Assembly (NCBI GenBank): GCA_963853835.1
Contig: OY970825.1
Coordinates: 32,116,835-32,180,834 of the forward strand
Source of the DNA: Calendula officinalis
Taxonomy: Eukaryota > Streptophyta > Magnoliopsida > Asterales > Asteraceae
DNA length: 64,000 nucleotides
Reading direction: 5' to 3'
Notes under the pieces: generated by a model
Seen by the model: only the letters and a program-made list of their open reading frames with translations
What the model was told of the DNA's origin: nothing
Database searches by the model: none
Made by a program: the position numbers and the translations under genes
In this document: piece by piece, positions 1-11,872 of the stretch
Position numbering within the stretch: position 1 is the stretch's first letter
How the letters are laid out: every line of letters starts with the position of its first letter

Positions 1-1615
1 TAGTGAACAAGCATCTAGGGTCAAGTGGCATGTTTGTCGCATCGTCGCCTCGAGTCAAGGTCTCACCGTTAACTCGATTAAGTCATCCAATGTGAAATCA
101 TGTCAAAATAGCTCTAGGTCTCACGCGTAGAGAATAATGACCTCGGATCTAGATTCAAACCACGTCTCACGTGAATTCAAAAATAGAAGCAAGTGATTTG
201 CAACCGATTGGACGGCGTGACTTAAATTTTAGGTATGTTAAATTTTAATTAATAAAATTTTATTAAGATATGAATGAATCATGTACTTCATTCATATCAC
301 TTCATAAGTCGTTTAATAAACGGTAAAAACATTTAACGATTATTAAGGTTTAAGTTTCAAATCGTATTTAAACTTAGTTTAATCTCAAAACAATTTTAGA
401 TTAAAGGTTTAATCATCAATGATTAACTATTATTTTAAGTTTCAAATCATATTTAAACTTAGTTTAATCTCAAAACAATTTTAGATTAAAGGTTTAATCA
501 TCAATGATTAACTAGTAATTATCGATGATTAAATGTTTGGATGTTTTAATGTTTGTGTCAAAAAACCATTTTTAATTGTTTTATTTACTTGTATCTAATA
601 GGAAAAGAAAACAACCACAAACATAAATAAAACATGCAACAAATTTTGTGCAAACCTCAACCGATTAAATCCTAGGTTCGGTCACGTGAGTCATCACGAC
701 GGATCGAAGGGTCAAACTAGGGGACGGGCCAACATGAACCCAAACGGGCCTACATAAACCCAATGGGCTCCCACTTGCTCCAAGACATTCTTGAGCAAGT
801 AGAACCCAAAATTGTGAAAAAGTGTAATCTGCCAGAAAATTCCAGCAGACTTTGAAGCCCGAAAAGTCACTGAAGGAGTCTTCGTTGGTCTTCCCGGCCT
901 TCTGGAAAGTTGTAGCCCACGACTTTGCAAGCATTTTAGGCTTTTGAATCACCCAAAACGGAGTCCGTATGCCTCTGGAAAACCTGTTTTCGTACAGCCC
1001 TCGCTTTTGTGACGGAAATTAGTTGTTTTATTCATTAGTCTTCAATATTTTTTATCAACAATTTACAATAAAAAGATAAAATAAATACAATCTATTCTAT
1101 TACTTTTACATTACAAATTGCCCCAAAAACATGGCACCAAAAATAAAAGAAAAAATTGAAACCAAATTACAACAATTTAAGCCAAAAACACGGCTTTTCC
1201 CAAATCAACCAAAACAACCAAACATCAACACATTCATTCACAAATGGTCTAGGCTTTCATCGGTTTGCACAAACAAGCAACAATTGACAAGGCTTTGGCT
1301 TGGGATATGGCAAAAAATACATGTTTTGCCATATCAAAAAACATAATTAAACAAGTAATTCCAAGCCAAATAATCAAAAAATTCAATAAACTAGATTAAT
1401 TTTTTGATTTTGATTTTGTAACAAGTGACAATAGGGTTCCAAAAATACGTTATTTTAACCCTCATAATTATACAAAACCGAAAATTAAAATAAAAACCCG
1501 TAGGGTTTAATTTTCGTCCGATCGGTTTGTTAAAAACACCAAAATCGTTTATTTTTGCCACTTTTCACAAAATCTAGCTAATTATATGATTAATATAATG
1601 ACTCGTGATACCACT
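1..1615 (-). mobile_element. Internal 5' leader of a copia-like retrotransposon, truncated by the window edge
   Basis: Read on the minus strand, this lies just inside an LTR (1616-2368). A degenerate tRNA-Met-type primer site, TGGTATCACGAG, sits near 1601-1613. The rest is AT-rich leader without a convincing gag or pol domain. Short minus-strand frames near 665-952 match no domain I recognise and are probably leader sequence. The element continues off the left edge, so gag and pol cannot be judged. The assignment rests on the LTR end and primer site and is inference. Confidence 0.45.
351..514. repeat. Tandem duplication, two ~78-bp AT-rich copies
   Basis: The block starting TAAGTTTCAAATC at 351 recurs at 436 and runs to about 514 with only a few changes. 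Both copies end in AATCATCAATGATTAACTA, which holds the small palindrome AATCATTGATGATT-like core. It lies in the copia-like leader and has no coding potential. Confidence 0.85.
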
Positions 1616-2368
1616 AATGGTGATTTTCGGTTAAAACAATTAACAAAACGCAGCGGAAAGATTTAATCACCATGAACGGATCTTGATATCAATCATACAA
1701 TTAAACTATAAGAAAATCAAAGAGAATGGTATAAGAATTCATACCCTTGAAGCCTTTGATCTTGTTGTGGATTCGGATGGATTTGATGATGGATTGAAAC
1801 CAAGTATTCAATTAGAATACCTCTAAAAGAAAGTCCACACAACACAAGCAAGAACACCAAAGGAGGATGCTAGTCCTTGATTCTTGAGAGCAAAAGGAAA
1901 ACCAAAACACACATACAAGTGTGTGTAAAAGGGACGTACAAAACCATTAGGCATTTTTCAAGTCTTAAAGAGAAAACAAAATGATGGGGAATCTCCTCTT
2001 TTAAAAGTGGATGGCCAAAAGAGTAGTCAAAAAGGAGGAAAAGAGGGAAGGTTTTATGGAGCCATTATTTCCCTTTAATGATGCCATAAACACCCTTTAA
2101 TGATTTCCAAAAATCATACTTTCATTTTGCACTCTAGTCCCTTGTTATTTGTTTCTTCTAGTTTGCTCACAATAAAGTTTCAATATTAACAATTAATATT
2201 AAACTTATATATTATATACAAGCATGTAGCTTATATTAATATATAATGTAATTACCTTAATTACACTATATATCTTATGGTGTTAAGTGTTTAAGTGTGT
2301 GACCCTTTAGGCTCACAAACTACTAGCCATATAACTATATGTTATACGCGTGAAGCATATTCCAACAG
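1616..2368 (-). repeat. LTR of a minus-strand copia-like element
   Basis: On the minus strand the block begins TGTTGGAATATGC at 2368, a common copia LTR start, and runs to about 1616 beside the degenerate primer site. The inner boundary is approximate because the expected terminal CA is not clean. No partner LTR is inside the window, so the target duplication cannot be tested. Confidence 0.5.
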
Positions 2369-3056
2369 GCTGTGTATCCGCCATAGGAACGGTTTGATTA
2401 TTGAGGAGAAAAGTTTGGAAAAGTGAAACGCCGTTTAAAAACGTGTCCCACGGATGGCGCCAATGTTCGAGCAACGATTGTCAAACACAAAGTCCAGGCG
2501 ACGTCAACCTTGGATCTCCTGTGATGATCACAGTGCAAACCCAACAAGCTCTTGGCGAACCTAGGGTGATCGAGGTTGAGTGCGAAGGTGAAAGTGAGAG
2601 TATGTTATCTCTGTGCTTTAGGCTTTCTTGATCTGTTTCAGTCTGTGGCGACAATGAGTTAGGCCAGGTATTTATATGGCCAGGATATGGAACGTTGGCC
2701 CATTATGACTGCAATAAAGCAGTCATGAAGTGCCATTATGACGACGTCAATGATCGTATAACGCTTACTATTATGACTGCTTCATGAAGCGCCATTATGA
2801 TGGTGTTACGCACTGACCATCATGACAGGCGATTTGACTAACAGGCGGTCATAACTTGACAGGCGTCATAACTTGACAGGCGGTCATAACTTGACAGGCG
2901 TCATAACTTGACAAGCGGTCATTGACAGGGTTATAACTTGACAGGGCAGACGGCTTGACTCGTACAAAAGCATGGGCTCGCGAATATTGACGGATCAAAT
3001 TGTGACTTGGACTTGTGAGCATAAAAGCCCATCATCATTTAGGTTTTGGGAATTAC
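2369..3056. repeat. Unclassified repeat-rich segment between two retrotransposon remnants
   Basis: The segment has a GGCGCCAATGTTCGAGC block near 2456-2475 that could be a primer-site or LTR-edge remnant. It then has a TATTTATA promoter-like stretch near 2671, repeated CATTATGACTGC/AGTCATGAAG motifs at 2700-2800, and a short tandem array. The 76-codon plus-strand frame at 2401-2631 matches nothing I know. It may be an LTR of a non-autonomous element, but I cannot fix its borders. Confidence 0.35.
2843..2946. repeat. Tandem array alternating 18- and 17-bp units (CATAACTTGACAGGCG core)
   Basis: Units CGGTCATAACTTGACAGG and CGTCATAACTTGACAGG alternate, giving a ~35-bp higher-order period over about six units before decaying into CATTGACAGGG. 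Units follow each other with no unique spacers, so this is a minisatellite and not a CRISPR array. Confidence 0.85.
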
Positions 3057-4502
3057 CTATATATACATAGGGTGATCCCTACTAACCTCATCACAGATTG
3101 AAGTGGTATCTAGCCTTATCGAAAGCATAAAAACCGCACTAACCGAAGTGATGGGAAAAAAACGAGTATTGACAAGAGAAATTGGGAAAGAACCAAGTAT
3201 TTGAAGAAAATGTTCAAGGGTTGAAAACCGTGAATGGTCGGATTTGGGTTCCAAAATTCGGTGGAAACCGAAAAGTATTGTTGAATGATGCTCACAAGTC
3301 CAAGTACTCGATTCATCCCGGAAGTACAAAGACTTACCAAGACTTGAAGAGAATGTATTGGTGGCCGGGGATGAAGTCGAGAGTAGCAAAGTACATTTCA
3401 AAATGTGCCACATGTGGATAAGTGAAAGCCGAGCACCAAGTTCCTTATGGTGTTGCACAATCGTTGCTAGTGCCGGCCGGGAAATGGGAAGATATTACCA
3501 TTGATTTTATTGTTGGTCTTCCAAAGACGAGTAGAAATCACGATGTCATTTGGGTGATTGTTGATAGGTTGACAAAAAGTGCGTTATTCCTAGCTATTCG
3601 GGAAACTATGCCGCTCGAGAAGTTGGCAAAATTGTATGTTGATGAAGTTGTTCGATTGCATGGGGTACCGATGTCGATTGTGTCCGATCGGGATGCAAGG
3701 TTTACCTCGAGATTTTGGGGATCACTACAAGAAGAGTTGGGAACAAAGTTAAGATTGAGCACGGCTTACCATCCGCAAACCGATGGTCAAAATGAAAGGA
3801 CGATCCAAACGGTCGAAGATATGTTGAGATCGTGTGTGTTGGGTTTTGGTGGTAAATGGGATGAACATTTACTGTTAGTTGAGTTTTCCTATAAGAATAG
3901 TTATCACTCGACGATTAAAATGCCACCGTTTGAGGCATTGTATGGGAGAAAGTGTAGAACGCCTTCTTGTTGGTTAGAGGCGGGTGAGACAAAACTCACG
4001 GGTCTCGAGATTGTGAAAATAACAAACGAGAAAATCAGAATAATTCAAAAGAATATGAAAGTCACACAAGATCGCCAAAAGAGTTATCGGGTTTGAAAAA
4101 GTGACCCTATGATTTGAATGTTGGTGATATGGTGATGTTGGACCGTTTAAGATTTTGAAAAGAATTGGACTTCAAGCTTTCAAGCTTGAACTTCCACCCG
4201 AGTTGCAAGGTGTCCATGACAGATTTCATGTTTGTAATTTGAAGAAATTTTTGGGTGAAGTGGAGAATGTGATCCCACTTCAAGATTTCAGGGTCGATCC
4301 ACCCAACTGTTTAATTGAAGAACCCGAGGCCATATTGGAGGCCCAAACAAAGAAATTAAGGAACAAGGAGATTGAGTTGGTGTTGGTCAAGTGGAAGCAT
4401 TCCCTTGGGCTAAATTTGACTTGGGAAGTCAAAGATGAGATGAAGAGACGCTACCCCAACTTTATAGATTATGATGCGATTCCGAGGACGGAATCCTCTT
4501 AA
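3057..4502 (+). pseudogene. Ty3/gypsy (chromovirus-like) integrase and chromodomain remnant
   Basis: This is the 3' end of a gypsy pol. The HHCC zinc-binding region of integrase is read at 3182-3421 (AHKSKYSIHPG, then KCATCG). It is followed by an in-frame TAA at 3419-3421 and the catalytic core at 3422-4096: the first Asp in ITIDFIVGLP, the second in IVSDRDARF, and the AYHPQTDGQNERT block carrying the Glu. Between 4096 and 4155 a short deletion with frameshifts removes the segment that normally joins core and tail. The tail at 4155-4502 ends in a chromodomain-like stretch (VLVKWKH...TWEV). Reverse transcriptase, RNase H, protease and gag are missing upstream. The stop, frameshifts and truncation make it non-functional. 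The 3' LTR follows at 4515. Confidence 0.88.
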
Positions 4503-4685
4503 GGGGTAGATAGTTGTAACGACCCGAATTTTGTAAATAAATAAATTGTACAAAAATATGATAATTATAGATAATTCATTTAAGAACCGTAGGAATTGAT
4601 TTCGTGTCATTTGGACACCGTTTGATATGGTTAAGGTCGAAACCGGGCCGAAATAGACAACAAAAAGTTGCAGCCTAGCTTCCTT

Positions 4686-4910
4686 GGCAAGTTCGCGACG
4701 CGAACTATGGTTCGCGATCGCAAAGAGGAGACATGGATTTTGGGGTTTGATCGTGAGGAAGTTAGCGAACTCGAGGTCAGACGCGAACAAGAGTTCGCGA
4801 CGCGACTGAGTCGCGAAGTTGGTCGTGAGGTTCGGTTTGAGCGGCTCGATGACGTCATTCCCGCGATAGTTCACGAACGCGAAGTGGAGTTCGCGGCGCG
4901 AACTCCTGTC
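4686..4910. repeat. Cluster of CpG-rich TTCGCG palindromes inside the gypsy LTR
   Basis: GTTCGCGACGCGAAC at 4691-4705 is a perfect inverted repeat around one base. A longer one spans 4886-4906 (10-bp arms around a single G). Related TTCGCG/CGCGAA blocks occur at about 4711, 4792, 4812 and 4878. The surrounding LTR is AT-rich, so this CpG density stands out. The 105-aa open frame crossing it (4668-4985) is probably a by-product of this composition. Confidence 0.8.
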
Positions 4911-5679
4911 TGGCTGAATAAAAACAGGTTTAGCCTAGGGTTTAGGCATTTAACAACCTTACACAGCTACCAGCCGTTATTTTGAAGGAAGTGAACGTTT
5001 TTGGTGTTCTTTGGCTTGAATCTTCATAAATCTTGGAGATTTTTACATCTAAGGTAAGGATTATTGATTCTTCATATTTGGTATTTGATTTACAAGCTTT
5101 ATTTGGGTATCAATGGTGGTTTTGAAACCAACCATATCATCTTTGGGGAAGATGATCTATCATGGGTGTAAAACACTCATTGTAGGCTTGTAATCACTGT
5201 GTACAAGTTGGATTTGGGTTTTATGGATAGAAATCTCGAACTAGGGTTTGAGATTCCACCAAGTTGTATGAACTTGGTGGTTGGGGATGTTAATATGGAT
5301 TAGTGTTAGTGATTAGTTATAGTTAATAACTAGTTATTATGATGATATTGATGTTAGGTCAAGAAGACCTTGTGATTTGAAGTACTTCCTTGATTGGAAA
5401 GTAAGGATTTGTGTTGCTGAACACAAGTATTGGATAGCATTGCTAAGGTGAGTACATGTGATCTTTTCTGAGTACATAGTAAACCATGTTTTATAGTTTG
5501 AAACAATTTATAGAGTCTTTATTAGATAATTGTTTTTAATAAAGAAAAGATTGATTTGATAGAGTATGAATTGAATTGTAAATTGATTTGTTAGTTACCA
5601 CTAGTATGATATGAGTTATGAATTAGAGCATTGGCTCAAGTTTGATGATTTGTTATGTGGTAGCTAATCAATTAGATCC

Positions 5680-5868
5680 TAGATAACCCACACGAGTTGG
5701 GGGAGTTAGTGACACCTACTTGGGGCGGTACCACCCTGCTCAAGGGTAGTGTGTCGAGAAATAGATAACCCGAAAAGCGGGGGAGTTTGAGATAACCCGG
5801 AAATCGGGGGAGAAATAGATAACCCGGAAACGAGGGAGTTTACCTAGATAACCCATATCGGGGGAGTT
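5680..5868. repeat. Tandem array of AGATAACCC...CGGGGGAG units in the gypsy LTR
   Basis: About five imperfect units of AGATAACCCG(G)AAA-(T)CGGGGGAG(TTT) lie between 5680 and 5868, spaced roughly 25-80 bp. The inner part (5760-5868) has the tightest spacing. There is no coding signal. It is LTR-internal. Confidence 0.75.
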
Positions 5869-6288
5869 GTTTCGGGGAGGCTCGTTACGTATGTGTTGGG
5901 CTTATGGCTAGCCTTAGAGTATGATTGACTATGTGCAATTTGATAATTATTAAATTATTATTTTATTGCAAATATTTTCTACCGGGTCTAAAACCCATGT
6001 TTCTCACGAGACAATCTTGTCTCACGTACTACGTTTATTTTAGGCTATGTACTCAGGTTCGGGAGTTAAGGATTAGGCGGCATGTAGTAGTAGCATTGGA
6101 TGATTAAGCTCGGTGTATTTATTTAATTCCCTAGACTAGTTTTGATATATATTTGTAACACCGGTTTTTGGTACTTCTTAATTATTCCAAATGTTTTATT
6201 TAAACTATATTTTTGGATGATTGGATTTTTAGTAGTTAAACTTATTATTTTAAAAGTTTAAATTTGGTTGAAAAATTGGTGTGTTACA

Positions 6289-6697
6289 ATAATTTTATGA
6301 AATTTAATTTTTTTTGTCTTTTAAAATTGTATTCTTTATGTTGAACAAGTTTTAAAAGCAATAAACGGCAATAAACGGGTCCAATCCGTATTATGGTTTT
6401 TGAGCCTACATCTTTTTTTTTAACAACAAAGACATTCATACATACATAAATAATACATTCATACATACATAATACATTCTTACATACATATAACACACTT
6501 CAATACACCCATGTCCCAAGCTGGACATACATTATGCCATGACAAACATAGCGAAGTTTAAAGATCATAGCATTGCATAGAGGCATAACTCATGCAACAT
6601 TGCTTTATGACTATAATCACACTGAATTGAACATATATAACAAAACATGAAACGACCTCCCAAATATGAACTCTTTTGGGCATTTTTGAAATCGCGA
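6289..6697. other. Spacer downstream of SDR gene A, with CATA microsatellite
   Basis: The stretch holds a degenerate (CATA)/(TACATTCA) microsatellite at about 6430-6495 and AT-rich sequence that should include the 3' UTR of the minus-strand gene ending at 6698. I see no other gene. Confidence 0.6.
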
Positions 6698-8271
6698 TCA
6701 CGGGAAAAGGTTAACCGAAAACCCTCCATCAGCGGCAATTGTTTGGCCAGTGATGTAAGAAGCAGCGGGCATGCAAAGGAATGCCACGAGTGATGAAATT
6801 TCAGTCGTTTCAGCAGGGCGTTTCATAGGAGTCCTCGATATCAGTATATCCATAAACTCTTTATCACTTAGCAACTGCACAAAACAACGAAATTTGGTCA
6901 AATTTGGTCACGATCAAACGAAAATGTACATATTCAACATTATAAAATAGGCGAAATAGTTAAGTATATTACAGGTTGGACACGCGGGGTTTTAGTGTAC
7001 CATGGTGCTACACCATTAGTCCGAATATTGTCTTTCGCCCATTCACATGCAAAATCCTTCACGAGCTGATTTATTGCACCTGTTGATCGATTGAAACACA
7101 ACTTACATTAGTTATCACTCATATATTATAATTATCTTTACGTGTCAAAAGCAAAAACATAAACTAACCCATAAAATTTTTTATTAATCGAACCTTTAGT
7201 GGCGGCATAAATAGACCCTCTAGAAATGTTAATCAAGCCGGCAACGGAAGAAGTGAAAATGATGTTACCGAGTCCAGACGCCTTTAAAAGAGGGTGTGCA
7301 AGTTGACTTATATGGTAACCGGATTCGAGATTGGTAGCCATGAACATGGAATACTCTTCGGCTGTAAATTCGGTTGTAACAGTCTTAAGAAGGTTTGTCC
7401 CGGCATTGTTGATCTACAAGAAAGAACTCCATGGAAGTAAGTTTCTAGCATTTTTTTTGTTTGTTGCAGCTTTGTTATGTTTAATATAGATCATGATATA
7501 TAGTGGTCCTTTTACGATGGTGGTTCACGAATTTATTTCACGAATTTGGTCATTAGTGTTACATCAGTGTTTTTCTTTTCTCTTCAGACTTAATATATTA
7601 CCAAACACATGTAATGGACTAGTGATCAAACTCAAACACTTTATTATTAATATAAGGTACAACATTTTATCTTTTAGCTTTTTCTTTTTATATATTTATT
7701 AATTACTCCGTATATACGATAAATAGCACAAATGAAGTCCAATCCTGGTGCCAATCAAAATTTTCCTTTTGTGAAGTCCGGTCAATTTTGGATGAAATTA
7801 TATTTTATATATTTCTAGTAAATTTGGGATCTGTGACATCACAATTTGCATGCATGCAAAATATTGTTACGTCAACCAGAACTTATTAGTTCTCACGATG
7901 AAATTATATTTTATAGATTTATCGACTAGTTTGTCTCAAATCGAAAATGAACTTACTAGGATATTGAGCTTTCCATTGAAGATGGAGGATACTTTTTCTA
8001 GAAGCTGTTCCCGTTGAGGACGAGAAGCCACGTCACACACGGATCCGGTGACCTTGAAGCCTTTGGCAGACCATTCTTGTAACCGTTGGTTAAGCTCGGA
8101 CTCGGTTCGGGAGCAGGTGTGCACCACCGCTCCTAATGCCGCCAGTTCCCCCACCACAGCATAGCCAATGCCACGTGTACCACCGGTGACCAGAGCAGTC
8201 ATTCCGGTCAAAGACCATTTCGGGTTTCTAGTTGTGGAATCAATCTCCACCGATGATGCCTTGGTCGTCAT
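6698..8271 (-). CDS. Tropinone-reductase-like short-chain dehydrogenase (gene A), intact, 4 exons
   Basis: Exons are 8271-7957, 7413-7194, 7079-6973 and 6874-6698 (315, 220, 107 and 177 nt), joining to 819 nt or 272 aa. All introns are GT-AG (543, 114 and 98 bp). Seen in the protein: NADP(H)-binding TGGTRGIG at residues 29-36, INNAG at 106-110, and a catalytic tetrad that fits N133, S161, Y174 and K178 (SSVAG, then YAATK). The C-terminus reads YITGQTIAADGG. Length and exon structure fit the plant tropinone reductase homologue family (SDR65C), soluble enzymes that reduce small ketones with NADPH. Family members vary in substrate, so no specific reaction is claimed, and homology does not imply tropane alkaloids. 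The start is the first ATG after a TATA box 50 bp upstream. Two relatives on the same strand (38.7-50.6 kb and 57.4-57.9 kb) indicate a local gene family. Confidence 0.92.
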
Positions 8272-8320
8272 GTTTTTGGGCTGTTTTTGCTATTTTGCTA
8301 TCGATTAATTACCACCTTCT

Positions 8321-8330
8321 TATTTATAGC
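8321..8330 (-). promoter_or_regulatory. TATA box of SDR gene A
   Basis: The minus strand reads GCTATAAATAAG, about 50 bp upstream of the ATG at 8271. A start about 30 bp downstream of it would give a short 5' leader of roughly 20 nt. Confidence 0.6.
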
Positions 8331-9604
8331 GTGTATAAAGATATAGTATCTATTTTCTTTATTAATTATATATTTGAAAAAACAAAGAAAAGTCACATGT
8401 TATATTTTAATAAGGGCTAATGTCCAAAATGTCATACAGTTATTAGCTGATTCAGAATTATTTGATATGATTCGCACTTTAATTAATTATATATTAGAAA
8501 ATAACTCACATGATATACGTTAAAAATCGTATTCATATTTTCTTTTCTTTTTTAATTATTTCTATCTAAACTTATAAATATAATAACTAATTAAAGGATC
8601 GATGTCATTTGGATACAAAACAACCTTAAGTTACAATTAGTAAGAGCACAATGTGTCCGTAACTACGTTAATAGCCAAGTTATAAGAGTTTTTCTTTTCT
8701 TTTCTTATAACAATATTATAACATTAATTATATCATAATCATCCTATATTCTATAACATTTCTTTGTAACCTAAAAAAAAAAAATCTTTAACCAATCATA
8801 ATTTAAAGTAATGAGGTTGAACCTTTGGCTAGGGATGGGCTCCATATGGAGCCTGCATTGGCCCGGGACACTACTCAAAATTTATTCTATAGGATAAAAA
8901 TTTTAGAAAAAATTTCATTTCGTGTTACGGTGCTAGTACCAGGTTAAAAACTCTACCCAATAGCCGAAAACAATATTAAAAAAACACTCAAGTAATAGCC
9001 AATAGTCCAACCAAAGGGCTTTTATCCCATCGATATCTGGTGTTTATGGTGTACCACAAGGTTGTGAGTTCAAGTTTCAGTGTACACAAAAAAAAAATAT
9101 AAAATTAGAAAGAGTGTGTGTGTTAGCCGTTCAAAATAAAAAAAAATAAAAAAATAGTCAATAGTTCAAACTCAAAACTCTAACCCAAATCCTGAACTAA
9201 AGAAAAAAAACCCCAACATGTGTCTTGTAGGTTTTTTATAACTATTAGGTTTAATGAAATTAGTTTTTTGAAGACTTGTTGGCGTGTATAATAAAATAGG
9301 ATTCTTTCGTACTTGAGAGGAGATTTTGACACCACAAAAATTACTCGTCATACAACCATTGTTTTACATTATGTGATGTCGAAATTACATCTCTTATGTA
9401 ATAGAGCACTTATGCCAAATTTATTTTTGTTTCGGGGCACTGCACCGAACCCTGCAAGTGTGTCTCTCCTTAACCCCTACAAAAATGATGCTAATACTGG
9501 TGGAAGTTTCTAATTCCACCCCGGCCTTTGGCATGGGCAGGGTATCGTTTGGAGGCATCAAAGGCCAGACGACGAGCCTTTAAACACAACCATATAGTGA
9601 GTTC
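8331..9604. other. Spacer upstream of SDR gene A, no gene seen
   Basis: AT-rich sequence that includes the A promoter. From about 8820 it carries low-complexity stretches (poly-A runs at 9089 and 9140). The 66-codon frame at 9313-9513 has no domain features. I see no RNA gene or clear element boundary. Confidence 0.5.
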
Positions 9605-10035
9605 TAAAAACCATTGTCTTAAAACCAGATTTTGATTTGAACCGGTTGATGCTTTAAAAATGGTCGAACCAGTCGGATCGATAGAAACGGCCGGTTGAAC
9701 CGGATTACAGTACTATTGAGTATTTATGTAAATGACACCAAACACTTAATATTCAACTTAGTTTTCCAAACATCAAACACATAAGCTTCAAAGGTTTAAA
9801 AATGATACAAAATATTCATTTTAATAAATAAAAATTGAGATTAAAAGAAAAATAAATAAATAAACACGGTTCAAATTGGGTTCAATCATCATGGTTCGAC
9901 CACATTTACATTTAACTCGCCCGCTTCGAATTGGTTCATAAACAGACTTTTAACCCGGTCGATTCAGCCCCACATACTTCCATTTTCGAGTCGAACCAGG
10001 CCCAACCGGACGGTAAAACCTGAGTTTTAAAACAC
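9605..10035. repeat. Degenerate MITE-like repeat with TTTTAAAAC-type ends and CCGGTT motifs
   Basis: The left side (GTCTTAAAACCAGATTTTG) and right side (GAGTTTTAAAACACC) are loosely inverted. The interior is rich in AACCGG/CCGGTT-type words, a composition often seen in plant foldback repeats. No target duplication was found. Borders are approximate. Confidence 0.4.
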
Positions 10036-10218
10036 CTAAAAACGCATCCGAGCATTGGTTATGGTCATCAACAGATGTAATTAATTCAGGATTAAAAAAA
10101 TAAAAAATAAAACAAAAGGGTACATGGTATTGTTCCGTACCTAGTTAGGGGTATTTTGTGGAGTTCATCCAAAAAAAACCATTTAATCTGAACTATTCGT
10201 AAATGGGAAATTGAATTT

Positions 10219-10700
10219 AGGAGTGTCGTTTTGTGAGGCGACACGAAATTTGAACTGAAACAAACATAAAAGTAAATATGTTTGGGTTGAGGTAAATTAG
10301 TTTTGAGTCGAATTAACTGACCTATTTTTTAAATGAGATATGTTCAAGTCAATATTTAAAAGGGTCAACCCGTCAAACAGTTTAATTACTGAAATATAGT
10401 TAAAAAAATATGTTACTTATTTTATAGTTTATATTATTCAAACATAACTAATAGTTTCATAAAAATAAAAGGTTTGCTTAGTAATTTGATTATTTAGTGT
10501 TTTGTTATGAACTTTTGGAATAATAACAATCTGTGTGAGCCGTTTAACCTATTTGACTCGCTAACCTTTTTAACCTATTTGAATGAGTCGTGTTTGGGTT
10601 AAAGGTAAACATGTTAGTGTTAGATAGCTGACCCGTTTATATAAACAAGTCGGTTTCAAGTTTAATATTTTTGACACATCAACCAGCAAATTAATTGGTC
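10219..10700. repeat. Diverged copy of the hAT-type MITE family seen complete at 12094-12639
   Basis: Sequence order matches the complete copy: a leading GGAGTGTCG..., GGGTTGAGGTAAA, the GTCAACCCGTCAAAC block, a TTTATAGTTTATT core, then ACCCGTTTATATAAAC. Both ends have decayed, so no TIR or target duplication can be shown. Confidence 0.6.
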
Positions 10701-10987
10701 TAGATCAATTGGCCACCAAGAATAACATTTGGGTTTTTATTCAATAGGTTTTGGGTTCAAGACTTGTTGGACGCAAAACTTGAAGAAAAAAGGCGGTGGT
10801 GTTTAATGTTTATTCCCCCAAAAAAAGGAGATAGGTTCGAGGAAATCATACTGCCTGCTTGGATGTCACTGCTGACTCGAACCACTAACTAACTAACTTG
10901 TCGGTAAAAAGAAAACCAGCAAACCCGAATCTGACCTAAATTACGACTCCTAGTTGAATCCCCCATTTCCCAACCTTCGTAAATTAA

Positions 10988-11056
10988 ATGGCAACAACAG
11001 TAACCAAGGAGACCGATTTCATCATGGGAGGGAAATTCAAGGTGAACATAGCCTCA
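10988..11056 (+). other. Short ATG frame duplicated at 15185 (possible first-exon relic, copy 1)
   Basis: The frame reads MATTVTKETDFIMGGKFK, then VNIAS and stop. An almost identical start (MATMIIKETDFIIGGN) with the same 5' context, CTTCGTAAATTAA, occurs at 15185. The GGKFK end before a GTGAAC could be a splice donor. I do not recognise the gene. The similarity to kinase N-termini of the IGGKFKLGRK kind is too short to use. It probably belongs to a diverged local duplication. Confidence 0.3.
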
Positions 11057-11371
11057 TAAATACAACGTAAACGCTTAATAATTGGAACGGCAGCTGGGTT
11101 ACTCATATTCGAATTTCATCAAATAATTGGAATTTTGTGATTTTGTGTTCTTCCGCCATTGCATACATGTTAAACTTGATTTTCCAACTTGCTATGTCTG
11201 AAAACTGTTGAATAATTTATATTCTGCAATAATATTAGTAATAATTAGATAACGAAAAATGAACATGCAAACCTGAAAATTGACGAGAATCAAACTGCAC
11301 GGAAATGATTTCCTGTCCTTTAAGGTTTATACGTGCTGTATGCTGTTAGCCTCTACGTACCACCCCAGGAT

Positions 11372-11872
11372 TTGATGCAGCAAGTCGGTAATATCTTACA
11401 GCCAAGAATTCCCGAACAACACAAATTGTTTACTCGGAAAACAGGAAGAAAACAGTGAGCACCTTTGAGAGCTATTTCGTGTTTTTTGAGGTGAGTTCTA
11501 ACACTGCAGTGGTGTTCCTTTTATAGGCCAGTGATAAAAAACGCACACCATCATTACAGTCTTCAAAGACTGATAATGGACAGTCAAAAAACGGACGAAA
11601 CGGCCAAGGTATTAACAGCCCGTCTTAATACTCGAACGTTACGTTTTGACTCTCAACGAAGTGCAAAGTGCGCCTAAATCGCTCCATTTCGCGTCATCGG
11701 TCTCGGCTCGGCGCGCGTGTGGGTCTAGCCTTTAATCCTCCACTAAAGCCTTTGAAAGCTTAAGGAATTAAATGCCTTATAAACCCATTTAATTTTCTTC
11801 CTCCCACCAATGTGGGAACTTGCCAACATGCAAGTTATTAATTAATATTACTATTAATTAATATTTCCAACA
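11372..11872 (-). repeat. Probable solo LTR of a copia-like element
   Basis: On the minus strand it begins TGTTGGAAATATT at 11872 and contains a TATAAAAG box (plus strand 11519-11527, CTTTTATA). It ends near 11372, where similarity to the paralogous sequence at 35219-35310 stops. No matching 5-bp target duplication is clear, so the left border is approximate. No internal domain lies beside it, hence solo. Confidence 0.5.

Larger units (their letters stand above)
4515..6288 (+). repeat. 3' LTR of the gypsy remnant
   Basis: It starts TGTAACGACCCG directly after a purine-rich tract (AAGGGGTAGATAG, 4501-4513) and ends GTGTGTTACA at 6288, giving TG...CA ends and about 1.77 kb. No 5' partner is present. 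It includes a CpG-rich palindrome cluster near 4690-4910 and a tandem AGATAACCC array near 5680-5868. The right border is judged only from the TTACA end. Confidence 0.72.

Noticed and set aside
2843..2946. Possible CRISPR-like array
   Set aside because: Units are directly adjacent with no unique spacers, and the genome is a plant; it is a minisatellite.
4410..4985. Frames over the gypsy LTR start (154 aa minus, 75 aa minus, 105 aa plus)
   Set aside because: They overlap each other on both strands and arise from the CpG-rich palindromes; no domain is visible.
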